Origin: Deltaproteobacteria bacterium
GTDB lineage: Bacteria; Myxococcota_A; Polyangia; JACPQR01
DNA length: 43,263 nucleotides
Reading direction: 5' to 3'
Assembly: GCA_016190375.1 (NCBI GenBank)
Contig: JACPQR010000162.1
Span: 1-43,263, forward strand
Under the pieces are notes generated by a model. The model saw only the letters and a program-made list of their open reading frames with translations, was not told the DNA's origin and did no database searches. The position numbers and the translations under genes are program-made. Position 1 is the stretch's first letter, and the number at the start of each line of letters is the position of its first letter. Positions 16,531 through 25,719 of the stretch are shown here, piece by piece.

Positions 16531-18006
16531 CCTCCTCGTCCTGTGGAGCACGAAGGCCATTCCGAGGACCGCCGTCCAGCCCAGGAGATCGCCGATTCGC
16601 TCGTAGATCGTCGTCGTCCGGATCATCCCGACCTTCGCCCTGAGCTTCGCCATCTCGAACGTCGGGCCGTGGGCGTAGACGCGGCCGACCGGGTCGACGA
16701 AGGCGCTGACGCCCGTGTTGGTGGCGCGCACCAGGTAGCGGCGGTGCTCGATCGCGCGCAGCGTCGCGAGGGCGAGGTGGATGCCCGGCTCGTTCGTATC
16801 GCCGAACCAGGCGTCGTTGGTCATGTTCACGAGCAGGTGCGGGCGCGCGTGGCGGACCGCGCTCCGCGTGAAGCGAGCGAGGATGTCCTCGTAGCAGATG
16901 AGGACCGAGAGGCGGTACGGGCCGAACCGAACGGGCTCGAGCGACGATCCGGGCGTGAAGCGGCCGCTGTTCGGCGACCAGTCGTACAGGATGGGGAGCG
17001 TCTCTCCGAAGGGCAGGTACTCGCCGAACGCGAGCAGGTACGTCTTGTCGTAGGTGCCGGTCACGTCGCCGCCCTCGTTCAGCATCACCGCCGTGTTGAA
17101 GAGCCTGTTCCGCCGCTCCATCACGGCTCCGAAGAGGAGCGGCGTGCGCAGCCGCTTGCCCAGCACGCGGGCCTTGAGGTTCCGCTCCTCGTCGGGGATG
17201 CGGTAGACGTACGCGCTCTCCGGCCAGATGAGGAGGTCCACGCCCTGGTCCTGCAGGGCCTTCGAGAGATCGCGGTGCCTCCTCAGGCCTTCGCGCGGGC
17301 TCTCCCACTTCTGGTAGATGCCCATGTTCGACTGCGCCACGCCGATCTGCACCTTCGGCGCGGCGCGCATCACGGCCTCGACCTGTCCGATGCGTACGGC
17401 GCCGTAGGCGAGGGTCGCGCCGAGCGCGGCAACCGCGATCGCGGGATCGCGACGCGGCCACGGCGCGCCGGCGCGGCGAGCGCGAAGGACCTCGTAGAGG
17501 GCGGCGTTGACGGTGACGATCAGCGCGGTCGGGCCGAGCGGCCCGAGGATGTCGGCGATCTGCAGGACGATCGGGAAGACGTGCTGCGAGTTGGCGGTGT
17601 ACGAGGGGAAGAGCAGGGGATAGGCGAACTCGACGAGGACCATCGAAAGCGGCGCGACCGCCATGAGCGGCAGCCGCTCGCGACCGCGGACCACGAGGTA
17701 GGAGAACACCGCGAAGACGCCGCCCTGGTACAGGCAGAGGATCGCGGTGAACAGCACGCAGAGCGGCGTGGGGAAGCCGCTGAAGTCCCGGAGCATCCCG
17801 ACGAGCCAGTAGTAGCCGCCGGCGTTCGTGACGAAGCCCATCCACAGCCCGAGGCCGATGGCGCGGCGACGCGTGGCGCCCTCGAGCGCCCAGAAGAGCG
17901 GGACCAGGCAGATCCAGCTCAGGTAGAACTGGTCGAAGCCCGCGAAGCCGGCGAAGTACAGGACGCCGGAGAGCGAGGCGAGACCCCAGGGGAGGCGGGA
18001 GCGCAC
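16519..18006 (-). CDS. lnt: Apolipoprotein N-acyltransferase
   Basis: 495 residues from GTG 18006, one base after the stop of the response regulator; TTG 18015 is an alternative. It attaches the third acyl chain to the N-terminal Cys of lipoproteins at the inner membrane. The N-terminal half has five or six membrane helices (from LSGVLYFAGFAGF on). The C-terminal nitrilase-type domain carries the catalytic Glu in IWPESAY, Lys in DKTYLLAFGEYLPFGE and Cys in LSVLICYEDI. Length and order match Lnt. It is the last gene of a run with a Trm112-like protein and a CheY-like regulator. The last 12 bases overlap a convergent lipoprotein gene. Its presence fits the unusually many lipoproteins nearby. 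Confidence 0.95.
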   Translation of the reverse strand: MRSRLPWGLASLSGVLYFAGFAGFDQFYLSWICLVPLFWALEGATRRRAIGLGLWMGFVTNAGGYYWLVGMLRDFSGFPTPLCVLFTAILCLYQGGVFAVFSYLVVRGRERLPLMAVAPLSMVLVEFAYPLLFPSYTANSQHVFPIVLQIADILGPLGPTALIVTVNAALYEVLRARRAGAPWPRRDPAIAVAALGATLAYGAVRIGQVEAVMRAAPKVQIGVAQSNMGIYQKWESPREGLRRHRDLSKALQDQGVDLLIWPESAYVYRIPDEERNLKARVLGKRLRTPLLFGAVMERRNRLFNTAVMLNEGGDVTGTYDKTYLLAFGEYLPFGETLPILYDWSPNSGRFTPGSSLEPVRFGPYRLSVLICYEDILARFTRSAVRHARPHLLVNMTNDAWFGDTNEPGIHLALATLRAIEHRRYLVRATNTGVSAFVDPVGRVYAHGPTFEMAKLRAKVGMIRTTTIYERIGDLLGWTAVLGMAFVLHRTRRSRS

Positions 18007-18007
18007 C

Positions 18008-18373
18008 TCAAGCAAGGATCTTCTTCACCTTGTTGAGCAGGTCGTCCACCTTGAAGGGCTTCGTCAGGTAGTGCTTCACGCCCACGTTGATCCCCTCGAT
18101 CACGTCCCTGGGGCCGGTCTTGGCCGAGACGATCATGGACTTCAGCCGTGCCGTGCGCGGTCGAGTCCTCAGCGTTCTCAGGAGCGAGAGCCCATCCAGG
18201 TGCGGCATCATGACGTCGACGATGAGAAGGTCGGGCAGCGGATCGAGGTCGAGGCGCTTCAGGGCCTCGAGCCCGTTCGGTGAGACCTCGACCTCGTAGA
18301 GGGTGCCGAGGATCTTCTGCATCAGACGGACGATCTCGGGGTCGTCCTCGACCACCAGGATGCGCTGCGCCAT
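18008..18373 (-). CDS. Single-domain CheY-like response regulator
   Basis: 121 residues, a receiver domain alone. Acidic pair in VVEDD (10-11), phosphoacceptor Asp 53 in IVDVMMP, Ser 83 and Lys 105 in TKPF, so phosphorylation should work. No output domain, so it acts by protein contact or as a phosphate sink. No sensor kinase lies next to it. It sits between a Trm112-like gene (3 bp gap) and lnt (1 bp gap) on one strand, so it is probably co-transcribed with both. The link to lipoprotein acylation is only positional. Confidence 0.95.
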   Translation of the reverse strand: MAQRILVVEDDPEIVRLMQKILGTLYEVEVSPNGLEALKRLDLDPLPDLLIVDVMMPHLDGLSLLRTLRTRPRTARLKSMIVSAKTGPRDVIEGINVGVKHYLTKPFKVDDLLNKVKKILA

Positions 18374-18376
18374 CTG

Positions 18377-18589
18377 TCAGGCCGGCGCCGGCTCACCCGT
18401 TCCCGTCCCCGAGCCGGCTCCCGACCAGGGCCTGGCCTCCTCGATCAGGAAGTTGGGGATGTCGTCGACGACCGGATAGAAGAGCTTGCACGTCTCGCAG
18501 ACGAAGCCGCTCTGGTCCTTCTCCAGCCTGATGGTTCCCTTGCACTTCGGGCAAGCGAGGATGTCGATGAGATCCTGGGACAGAGCCAT
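18377..18589 (-). CDS. Trm112-like small zinc-ribbon protein (UPF0434 type)
   Basis: 70 residues. A four-Cys zinc ribbon: CPKCKG at 13-18 and CETC at about 31-34, followed by LFYPVVDDIPNFLIEEA, the hallmark of the bacterial YcaR/Trm112 family. A Gly/Ser/Thr/Pro tail follows. In eukaryotes and archaea Trm112 activates several methyltransferases of tRNA, rRNA and release factors. Here it is divergent from trmB with 29 bases between starts, which may be functional. It heads the run with the CheY-like regulator and lnt. No transmembrane segment. Confidence 0.88.
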   Translation of the reverse strand: MALSQDLIDILACPKCKGTIRLEKDQSGFVCETCKLFYPVVDDIPNFLIEEARPWSGAGSGTGTGEPAPA

Positions 18590-18618
18590 GCGGTCGTGTA
18601 TACCACGCTCGAGCGACC

Positions 18619-19212
18619 ATGGCGCACCCGTACGAGCACGCGACGCCGGTGCCTGCAGGCCCCCTCGATCTCGGCGCGCTGGTACCCGGTGAGGGACCCT
18701 GCGATCTGGAGCTCGGCTTCGGCCGCGCCGACTTCCTCCTCGAGCGTGCCCGCCGGCACCCGGAGCGGAGGCTCCTCGGCCTCGAGGTTCGCCTGAAGTG
18801 GGTCGCCCTCGCGGAAGAGAAGCTCGCGGCGCGGGGCCTGACGAACGCGCGCGCATATGCGGCCGATGCACTGAGGACGCTCGGGCGGATCGAGGGGGCC
18901 GCGGTGTTCGAGACCATCTTCCTGCACTTCCCGGATCCGTGGTGGAAGCGCCGCCACGAGCGGCGCCTTCTCGTGGCGCCGGACATGCTGGCGCAGTTCG
19001 AGCGGCTCTTGACCACGGGAGGCCTCCTGTTCATCCAGACCGACGTCCCCGATCGCGCGCGCGCGTACCGAGAGCTGCTGCTCTCTGCCCCTGGCTTCTC
19101 GGACGCAGGTCCGGTCGACGAGAACCCATTCGGAATCGCCTCGCACCGCGAGAAGAAGTGCATCCAGGCGGGGCTCCCCATCCACCGCCTGCTGTTCAGG
19201 GGACGAGGTTAA
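18619..19212 (+). CDS. trmB: tRNA (guanine-46-N7)-methyltransferase
   Basis: 197 residues, Rossmann-type SAM enzyme that makes m7G46 in the variable loop of tRNA. Motifs: LELGFGRADF (SAM loop), LGLEVRLKWV, FLHFPDPWWKRRHERR (signature), FIQTDV. The length is near the short end for TrmB. The last four codons and the stop (R-G-R-G-stop) lie inside the left arm of a palindromic repeat, so the native C-terminus has probably been replaced by repeat-encoded residues. Divergent from a Trm112-like gene, convergent with der. Confidence 0.95.
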   Translation: MAHPYEHATPVPAGPLDLGALVPGEGPCDLELGFGRADFLLERARRHPERRLLGLEVRLKWVALAEEKLAARGLTNARAYAADALRTLGRIEGAAVFETIFLHFPDPWWKRRHERRLLVAPDMLAQFERLLTTGGLLFIQTDVPDRARAYRELLLSAPGFSDAGPVDENPFGIASHREKKCIQAGLPIHRLLFRGRG

Positions 19213-19295
19213 CAAGTTCACGAAAGGTGGCTAAGGCGTTGGCGAAGCGGGGAATTCGCCGGGGACGATTCGTGAACTTGTTAACCTCGTCCCCT
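19198..19295. repeat. Palindromic REP-like element between trmB and der
   Basis: Two perfect 27-base arms, 19198-19224 and 19269-19295, are reverse complements and start AGGGGACGAGGTTAAC. The 44-base centre contains a second small palindrome (GGCGAA at 19241-19246 with TTCGCC at 19255-19260). Each arm supplies the last codons and TAA stop of the gene pointing into it. The layout resembles a REPIN, a pair of inverted REP units mobilised by RAYT transposases, and could act as a two-way terminator. Confidence 0.9.
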
Positions 19296-20684
19296 TGCCT
19301 TGTAGTGCACCACGATCGGCGTTCCCTCGAAGCCGAAGGCCTCGCGCAGGCGATTCTCGACGTAGCGCCGGTAGGAGAAGTGGACGTCGGCCGGATAGTT
19401 CGCGGAGACGACGAAGGTCGGCGGCGCCGCCGACGGCTGGGTGATGTAGTAGAGGCGGACCGCCCGGCCGCCGGCCATCGGCGGCGCGTGGGTCTCGATC
19501 GCCTTCGCGAAGAAGCGGTTCAGCTGGCCGGTGGAGATCCGGGTCGTGCGAGCCTCGTGCACGCGACGGATCGTCTCGAGCAGGCTCCGTGCTCCGCGGC
19601 CCGTCTTCGCGGAGACGCGGACGATCGGCGCCCATGGCGCGAAGGAGAGCTTCTCCCTGGTCTCGCGCAGGGGCCGCTTCGCGTCGTCGCCGCGGACGAG
19701 GTCCCACTTGTTGAGCGTCAGGACGACGCCCAGCCCGCGCTCCATCGCGAGCCCCAGGATCTTGGCGTCCTGCTCCGCCGCGCCGGCGGCCGCATCGATC
19801 ACGAGGACCGCGACGTCGGCGCGGTCGAGCGCACGGATCGCCGCGAAGACCGCGTGCCGCTCGACGCCTCGGTCGACGCTCTTCTGACGCCGGATTCCGG
19901 CCGTATCGACGAGGACGATCCGCTGGCCCTCCCACTCGAACGCGGAGTCGATCGCGTCGCGCGTCGTCCCTGGGCGCTCGTCGACGAGGAGCCTCTCGGT
20001 CCCGAGGATGCGGTTGCAGATGGAGCTCTTGCCGGCGTTCGGGCGTCCCACGACCGCGACACGCAGGACGCGCGCTTGCTCCTCGGCCTCGCCGGCCACG
20101 GCTGTCGGGGGCGGGGGTAGCGCCTCGATGATCGCGTCGACCAGGTCCGCGACGCCGCGGCCGTGCTGGGCGGAGATCGGGATGACGCGATCGATTCCCA
20201 GGCGGTACAGGTCGGTCACGAGGTCGGCCTTGGCGAGGGTGTCGATCTTGTTCGCCGCCCAGACGACGGAGCGGCCCTTGCCGGACCGGCGGAGCAGCTC
20301 GACGGCCTCCTCGTCGCCCGGAACGAGCCCCTCGATCCCGTCGAAGAGGCAGACGATCACGTCCGCCTCCTCGATGGCGATCTCGACGCCCACGCGGATG
20401 CCGGCCTTGATCGCGTCCACCGCCTCGGCCTCGAACCCCCCCGTGTCCACCAGCGTGACCTCGCGTCCGAGCAGCTCCGCGTCGGCGTAATTCCTGTCGC
20501 GCGTCACGCCAGGCACGTCCTCGACGATCGCCGCGCGCCGGCCCACGAGCCGGTTGAAGAGCGTGGACTTGCCCACGTTCGGGCGCCCGACGATGGCGAC
20601 GAGCGGGCGCACCCCGACCACGGGCGGGGCCTCGGGGACCTCGGTGGCACGCCGGCGTGGGCGACGCTTCACGCGGCGGAGCAT
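19281..20684 (-). CDS. der: Ribosome assembly GTPase Der (EngA)
   Basis: 467 residues from ATG 20684. Two tandem G domains. The first has GRPNVGKSTLFNRL, DTGGF and NKID. The second has GRPNAGKSSICNRIL, DTAGIRR and NKWD. A KH-like C-terminal domain ends at VHYKARGRG. Der acts in 50S subunit maturation in the cytoplasm. A basic 20-residue stretch precedes domain one. The end lacks the basic tail seen in E. coli, and its final codons lie in the right arm of the palindromic element, mirroring trmB. Divergent from the next gene by 40 bp. Confidence 0.96.
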   Translation of the reverse strand: MLRRVKRRPRRRATEVPEAPPVVGVRPLVAIVGRPNVGKSTLFNRLVGRRAAIVEDVPGVTRDRNYADAELLGREVTLVDTGGFEAEAVDAIKAGIRVGVEIAIEEADVIVCLFDGIEGLVPGDEEAVELLRRSGKGRSVVWAANKIDTLAKADLVTDLYRLGIDRVIPISAQHGRGVADLVDAIIEALPPPPTAVAGEAEEQARVLRVAVVGRPNAGKSSICNRILGTERLLVDERPGTTRDAIDSAFEWEGQRIVLVDTAGIRRQKSVDRGVERHAVFAAIRALDRADVAVLVIDAAAGAAEQDAKILGLAMERGLGVVLTLNKWDLVRGDDAKRPLRETREKLSFAPWAPIVRVSAKTGRGARSLLETIRRVHEARTTRISTGQLNRFFAKAIETHAPPMAGGRAVRLYYITQPSAAPPTFVVSANYPADVHFSYRRYVENRLREAFGFEGTPIVVHYKARGRG

Positions 20685-20724
20685 AGCCCCGAGGCCGGAG
20701 CGTGTGCCATGATCTGGACACTCG

Positions 20725-21567
20725 ATGGCAGCGCTCCTCCGATTCCTCCTCCTCGTCACGTCCCCCTTCGGCCACACCGGAGAGATCCTCGATCTCGAGG
20801 TCGTGGGGCGGGGACGGATCCTCGTCCCCGCGGGCTCGTTCGCCATGGGGGCGGAAGCCGAGGAGCTCCGCGCTGCGGCGCGGATGTGTCTGCAGCAGGT
20901 CGATGCGACATTCTGCACGCCCGCGCTGTTCCAGGACGAGGCCCCGGCCCGCCGGGTTCGCCTCTCCGCCTACCGGATCGACGCCACGGAGGTCACGAAC
21001 GAAGCGTACGGGCGCTGCGTGAGCGCCGGCGCCTGCACGCCGGCTCGCGTCCAGCCGGGTGACGATAGGTTCCGTCTGCCCCGCGCTCCGGTCGGGAGCG
21101 TCTCGTGGGACGACGCGCGGGACTACTGCCGGTGGGCGGGGGGTCGACTGCCGACCGAGGCCGAGTGGGAGCGAGCGGCGCGCGGCGCGGAAGGGCGGCG
21201 CTTCCCATGGGGTGACCTGTGGAACCCGCACCTGTGCAACCACGGCCAGACGGGCGACCTGCGCGATCGCGAGGACGACGGCCACAGGTTCGTGGCTCCC
21301 GTCGGGTCATTCCCGGGCGGCAGGAGCCCCTTCGGTCTCGACGATCTCGCCGGCAACGTCCTCGAGTGGGTCGAGGATCGCTACGCCGAGTACTCGCCGG
21401 CGGCCCGCTTCGATCCCGTCGCCACCGAGACCGGCATCGACCGGGTCATCCGAGGCGGCTCCTGGCGCAGCCCCGGCTTCCTCGCGCGCACGACGACCCG
21501 CCAGCACCTGCCCGAGACCGCGCACGAGCTCGACGTCGGCTTCCGCTGCGCCGAGACCGTGCGGTAG
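20725..21567 (+). CDS. Formylglycine-generating-enzyme-like secreted protein, catalytic Cys pair absent
   Basis: 280 residues with a signal-like N-terminus (ALLRFLLLVTSPF). FGE-sulfatase domain from about 32 to the end: VPAGSFAMG, EVTNEAYGRCV, PVGSVSWDDARDYCRWAGG, LPTEAEWERAARG, RFPWGD, GLDDLAGNVLEWVEDRY, VIRGGSWRSPGFLARTTTR, VGFRCAE. True formylglycine-generating enzymes have two Cys in the segment after GGS (human CHRSYC); here there are none. So the fold is conserved but the sulfatase-activating chemistry is unlikely. Such proteins are common in Myxococcota as sugar- or protein-binding domains. The role is unknown. Divergent from der. Confidence 0.9.
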   Translation: MAALLRFLLLVTSPFGHTGEILDLEVVGRGRILVPAGSFAMGAEAEELRAAARMCLQQVDATFCTPALFQDEAPARRVRLSAYRIDATEVTNEAYGRCVSAGACTPARVQPGDDRFRLPRAPVGSVSWDDARDYCRWAGGRLPTEAEWERAARGAEGRRFPWGDLWNPHLCNHGQTGDLRDREDDGHRFVAPVGSFPGGRSPFGLDDLAGNVLEWVEDRYAEYSPAARFDPVATETGIDRVIRGGSWRSPGFLARTTTRQHLPETAHELDVGFRCAETVR

Positions 21568-21713
21568 CAGGGGACGAATCGGCGGCAGACCGAGCTCGGC
21601 TTCCCCACGACTCGCCGACGCGCGCCAAGGCGGCTGCGATGACCCCGTCATCGAGAAAGAGCCCGGCCTCGACGATTGCCTAGACCACACAGGGCCATGA
21701 TACGCTGCTACCT

Positions 21714-22856
21714 ATGCGAGGGATCGTGATCGCTTTGGTGGTTTCGACTGCCGGCAGCGCGCTTGCTGACACGAGGCGGTTGAAGAACGACGAGTTCAGC
21801 GAGGATCCCGAGACCGCAACGGGAGAGATCGAGGGGCAAGAGCTGTCCTGCCAGTCAGGCTTCACGCGTGGTGAGGGCTACGCCGCGATCTTCGAGCCTG
21901 ATCCCGATTTCTATCCGTTCGACGTCGTCGGCGTCGATGTCATCCAGCTCGACACTGGCGACGAAGGCGATACGTCGAACCACGTCACCTTCCGGATCTG
22001 GCAGATGGACGAGGCCCCGGAGGATCCCGATCCGCCCGGAGCGCCGGACCGCGAGTTCCAGATCACCGACTGTGCGGATCCCGAGACGTTGCAGCCCCTC
22101 GAGGCCCTGGACGAGGGCGTCTACACGACCTGTGCCCTGACACCGGACGACGAGGAGATGCAGCCGCTTCCGGTCGCCTCGGGCGTGCTTCGTCTCGAGG
22201 TGACCTTCGACGACGAGTGGCAGCCCTACGGCATCTGCAACCTGCAGAGCTGCCAGGATCCGTGCGCGCCGCAGGACACCGACGGGCTCGTGGCGAACCG
22301 CAACATCCTCGTGACCGAGCTCGGCAACTTCTGGATCGACGACGATCCCTTCGGCGTGATCAACCGCGACTGGATCCTCCGGCTGGTGATCGAGACCGCC
22401 GGCGGGGGAGGGGATGGGGACGCCGACGCCGACACGGATGCCGACGCCGACACGGATGCCGACACCGACACGGACACGGACGCCGACACGGACGCGGACA
22501 CCGACGGCGACGCCGACGGGTCATGCTCGTCGCGCGAGGACTGCGAGGCGAGCGAGGTGTGCCGGAGCGGACAGTGCATGCCCGGCTGCGGCGGCGACCA
22601 GGACTGCGACGCTCCAGGATACTGCGCGCCGGACGGCTACTGCAGGCCCGGACCATGCGACGCGGACACCGATTGCCTCGGGGGCGAGGTCTGCCGGGAG
22701 CAGCGTTGCGAACCAGCCGACGACGATGACGGCGACGGTGGCGGCGGCGGGGGCGGCGGCTGCAATTGCGCGCTCGTTCCGGGCGGCTTCCCAGGCGCGC
22801 TCACCTTCATCGTACTGACGAGCCTGGCGTTCGTCGTGCTCCGCCGCCGGCGGTAG
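21714..22856 (+). CDS. MYXO-CTERM-like surface protein with Asp-repeat linker
   Basis: 380 residues. Signal peptide at 1-19 (IVIALVVSTAGSALA). Residues 20-230 form a beta-rich domain with Cys pairs, not matched to a family. A linker at about 235-268 is made of DA/DT dipeptides. Three Cys-rich repeats follow (CSSREDCEASEVC, CGGDQDCDAPGYC, CDADTDCLGGEVC), Dickkopf-like. A Gly run then leads to GGCNCALVPGG, a membrane helix and RRRR at the very end. That end matches the MYXO-CTERM sorting signal, normally cut at its Cys and anchored to the surface by myxosortase. A possible promoter, TTGCCT at 21676 and TGATAC at 21698, would give an almost leaderless transcript. Confidence 0.9.
   Translation: MRGIVIALVVSTAGSALADTRRLKNDEFSEDPETATGEIEGQELSCQSGFTRGEGYAAIFEPDPDFYPFDVVGVDVIQLDTGDEGDTSNHVTFRIWQMDEAPEDPDPPGAPDREFQITDCADPETLQPLEALDEGVYTTCALTPDDEEMQPLPVASGVLRLEVTFDDEWQPYGICNLQSCQDPCAPQDTDGLVANRNILVTELGNFWIDDDPFGVINRDWILRLVIETAGGGGDGDADADTDADADTDADTDTDTDADTDADTDGDADGSCSSREDCEASEVCRSGQCMPGCGGDQDCDAPGYCAPDGYCRPGPCDADTDCLGGEVCREQRCEPADDDDGDGGGGGGGGCNCALVPGGFPGALTFIVLTSLAFVVLRRRR
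22414..22520 (+). repeat. Hexamer array coding the Asp-X linker
   Basis: Units GACGCC and GACACG repeat in frame inside the MYXO-CTERM-like gene, coding D-A and D-T pairs. Because the unit is six bases, gain or loss of a unit keeps the reading frame. Confidence 0.85.
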
Positions 22857-22983
22857 CCCGCGCGACGTTCCTGGTCGCGACAGTCCCGACCTGCGGCGAG
22901 CCGGACCGCCGTTCCAGGTGTCGAGAGGATTTCTCTGTTCGAGAATCGCCTTGCGGGATTACTGGCGCTCGACGGGCTGGCCG

Positions 22984-23466
<483 letters not shown>

Positions 23467-23511
23467 GCCGGTCCTCTTAGCACAAGTTGCTTCCGGGCGG
23501 TGACATTCGGG

Positions 23512-25719
23512 TCAGCGGTTCTCCTCGCCCCGCGGCCTCAGAGCGCGAAGCTCCTGGGCGGCGTCGGCGCAGTCGGGGTTGCAAACGACCGCCTGCTCGA
23601 AGTCGCGGACCGCGTCGTCGACTCTGCCCAGCGCCTTCTGTACCCAGCCGCGGATCAGATAGGCGCGATCGAGCTTGGGAGAGCGCTCGATCGCGCGCTC
23701 CAGCTCGTCGATGGCCCCCTGGGCCGCCGGCTCGCCGCCCTCGAGGAACAGCGCCCATGCGAGCTCGGCGATGAACTCGGCCTGGTCAGGGCACAGCGAG
23801 ATCGCCTTCCGGAGCGCTCGAACGGCCTCGTGGTAGCGTCTCTGCGTCAGGTGCGACTCCGCCTTGTGGAAATGGTGCTCCGCCGAGAGCATCCGGGCGA
23901 CCTGCGCATCGATCTCGCTCTCGGCGATCGCGGTGGCCTGGCCGCCGAGGTCGGGCAGAAGTCCCGAGGAGCTCGATCGCGAGACCTGGGCGCCGGCCGG
24001 TTCCCTCTCGGCCGAGCTCTCCTCGATGGGCGAGGCCGCTTGCGGAGGCCCTCGGTCCTCGGTCGCCTCCGGGGCGGGTCCGGGCGAGCTCGGCTGGGCT
24101 GCGACCTCCGGGATCGGTCTCGGCGGTGCGGGAGCAGTCGGCTGCACTGGGGCCAGGGGGACGAGCTCACCGTCGGCCGGGGCAGGCTGTGTGTGGGAAT
24201 CGATGATGCCCGAGCACAACAGGGAGTAGAGGAGCTGCGCGGCCGCACCAGGGCCGGCGGCGGCGCGGGCCAGTAACTCGCGGACCGTGCGAGCCCCGTT
24301 GATCGCCCCGAGCACCAGGCGGTCGGCCGGAGTCAGTGGCAGCTCCGCGACGCGGCGCCCGGCGTCGCGCGTGGGTCGGACGTACAGATCGAGGCTCGGC
24401 GCGAGCTCCTGCTTCAGCCGTTCGGGATCGAAGTAGAGCCGGACGCCCTCGAAGATGATCTCCGGGGTGCTCATCTCGAGCTGTGTCACGTCCGCCGGCA
24501 CGCGCGTACGCGAGCTGAAGCGATACTCGCCGGCTGGCCAGGCGAAGATCTCGTACAGCTTCGTGCGGAGCTGGAGCTGCAACCCGTAGACGAGGTTCTG
24601 CTGGCTGAGCGCCCCCATCTGGATGAGCAGGCTTCCCTGCTGGCGCTTCGTCTCCTGCAGCAGTCTCAGTGACTCGCGGCACTGGGGCTCGCTGATCAAC
24701 CGCTCCCGCACCAGTACCTTCCCGAGGCACTCCGACAGGAGGTTCGACTTCACGTACACGGGGAAGCCGTCGCGGAAGTAGACGATCTTCTTGACCGGAT
24801 CGCGGACGAGTAGCAGCGCGCCCGACGCGCGTTCGCGGTAGAGCCGGTGCAGGAGGACCGGGAACGGCGTGATCTTCAGGTCTCCCTGCGCCGCGCCGCG
24901 CGCGACCCTCACGCTGCGCTCGACGAGACGCTTCTCGCGGAGGCTCACCGGGTCCGCGAGCGGGGGATCGCCGTCCACGGCCGCGTGCGATCCGCTCGGC
25001 GGCGAAGGGCGGGGCGGCAGGGGCCTCTGCGAGTCGGTCGCTTCGGGCGAGCGCGCCTTCAGCGCGCTGAGCAGCTTCGCCGTCTCGCCCACCTGGCTCG
25101 GGTCGAAGGACTCACGATCCGCCGGTTGAGCGGGCCGATCGGGCCGAGCCAGCGCCTTCGCGGAGTCGAGGAGCGAGCGAGCCGCGCCAGGGGCAGCGCG
25201 CGTCGCGGCCTCGACCTCGGAGGCCTGCGGCGCTTCGGCGTCGCGCAGGGTCGGCATGGCCGCCGTCGGGATCTCGGCCGACAGCTCCGTGCACTCGTCG
25301 TCGTTCTCGTCCTCGTCGTTCGCGTGTGCCGCCGGAGCACGGCGCGCGGCCGGCTCCATGGCCGCCAGGATCGCCGCCATCAGGGCGTCGGCCTCGACTG
25401 GTTTCTCGAGATACTCGACCGCGCCGAACCGGTGGCGCGCCTGGTCGCGGTACGCCGCGCCGCGATACACGCCGGATAGCATCACGATCGGGACGTCCGC
25501 TCCGACCTCGCCCGCGCGGATGCTCTCGGCGACCTGGAAGCCGTTTCGTCCCGGCAGGAGCACGTCGAGGACGACGATGTCCGCTCCCTTGCGCTGGTAG
25601 ATCGCGAGCGCCTGCTCGCCGTCCTCGGCGCGCTCGATCTCGTGGCCGGCCGATTCGAGGAGCGTCACGATGAAAGACGCGACGTCCTTGTCGTCCTCCG
25701 CGACGAGGATCCTCTTCAT
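23512..25719 (-). CDS. Response regulator with receiver, DUF4388 and TPR domains
   Basis: 735 residues. Receiver domain 1-120 with acidic pair EDD (8-10), phosphoacceptor Asp 52 in VVLDVLLP, Ser 82 and Lys 106 in EKPV. A Pro/Ala/Ser-rich linker (about 120-270) is followed by a DUF4388/PATAN-like domain (about 276-400: FPVLLHRLYRERASGALLL, KKIVYFRDGFPVYVKSNL) and further helical segments. A second low-complexity linker precedes C-terminal TPR units (about 640-720). No DNA-binding domain, so output is by protein contact. Such regulators in Myxococcota are often tied to motility or polarity. The start overlaps the glnE stop (ATGA), so it is translationally coupled to it. Confidence 0.93.
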   Translation of the reverse strand: MKRILVAEDDKDVASFIVTLLESAGHEIERAEDGEQALAIYQRKGADIVVLDVLLPGRNGFQVAESIRAGEVGADVPIVMLSGVYRGAAYRDQARHRFGAVEYLEKPVEADALMAAILAAMEPAARRAPAAHANDEDENDDECTELSAEIPTAAMPTLRDAEAPQASEVEAATRAAPGAARSLLDSAKALARPDRPAQPADRESFDPSQVGETAKLLSALKARSPEATDSQRPLPPRPSPPSGSHAAVDGDPPLADPVSLREKRLVERSVRVARGAAQGDLKITPFPVLLHRLYRERASGALLLVRDPVKKIVYFRDGFPVYVKSNLLSECLGKVLVRERLISEPQCRESLRLLQETKRQQGSLLIQMGALSQQNLVYGLQLQLRTKLYEIFAWPAGEYRFSSRTRVPADVTQLEMSTPEIIFEGVRLYFDPERLKQELAPSLDLYVRPTRDAGRRVAELPLTPADRLVLGAINGARTVRELLARAAAGPGAAAQLLYSLLCSGIIDSHTQPAPADGELVPLAPVQPTAPAPPRPIPEVAAQPSSPGPAPEATEDRGPPQAASPIEESSAEREPAGAQVSRSSSSGLLPDLGGQATAIAESEIDAQVARMLSAEHHFHKAESHLTQRRYHEAVRALRKAISLCPDQAEFIAELAWALFLEGGEPAAQGAIDELERAIERSPKLDRAYLIRGWVQKALGRVDDAVRDFEQAVVCNPDCADAAQELRALRPRGEENR

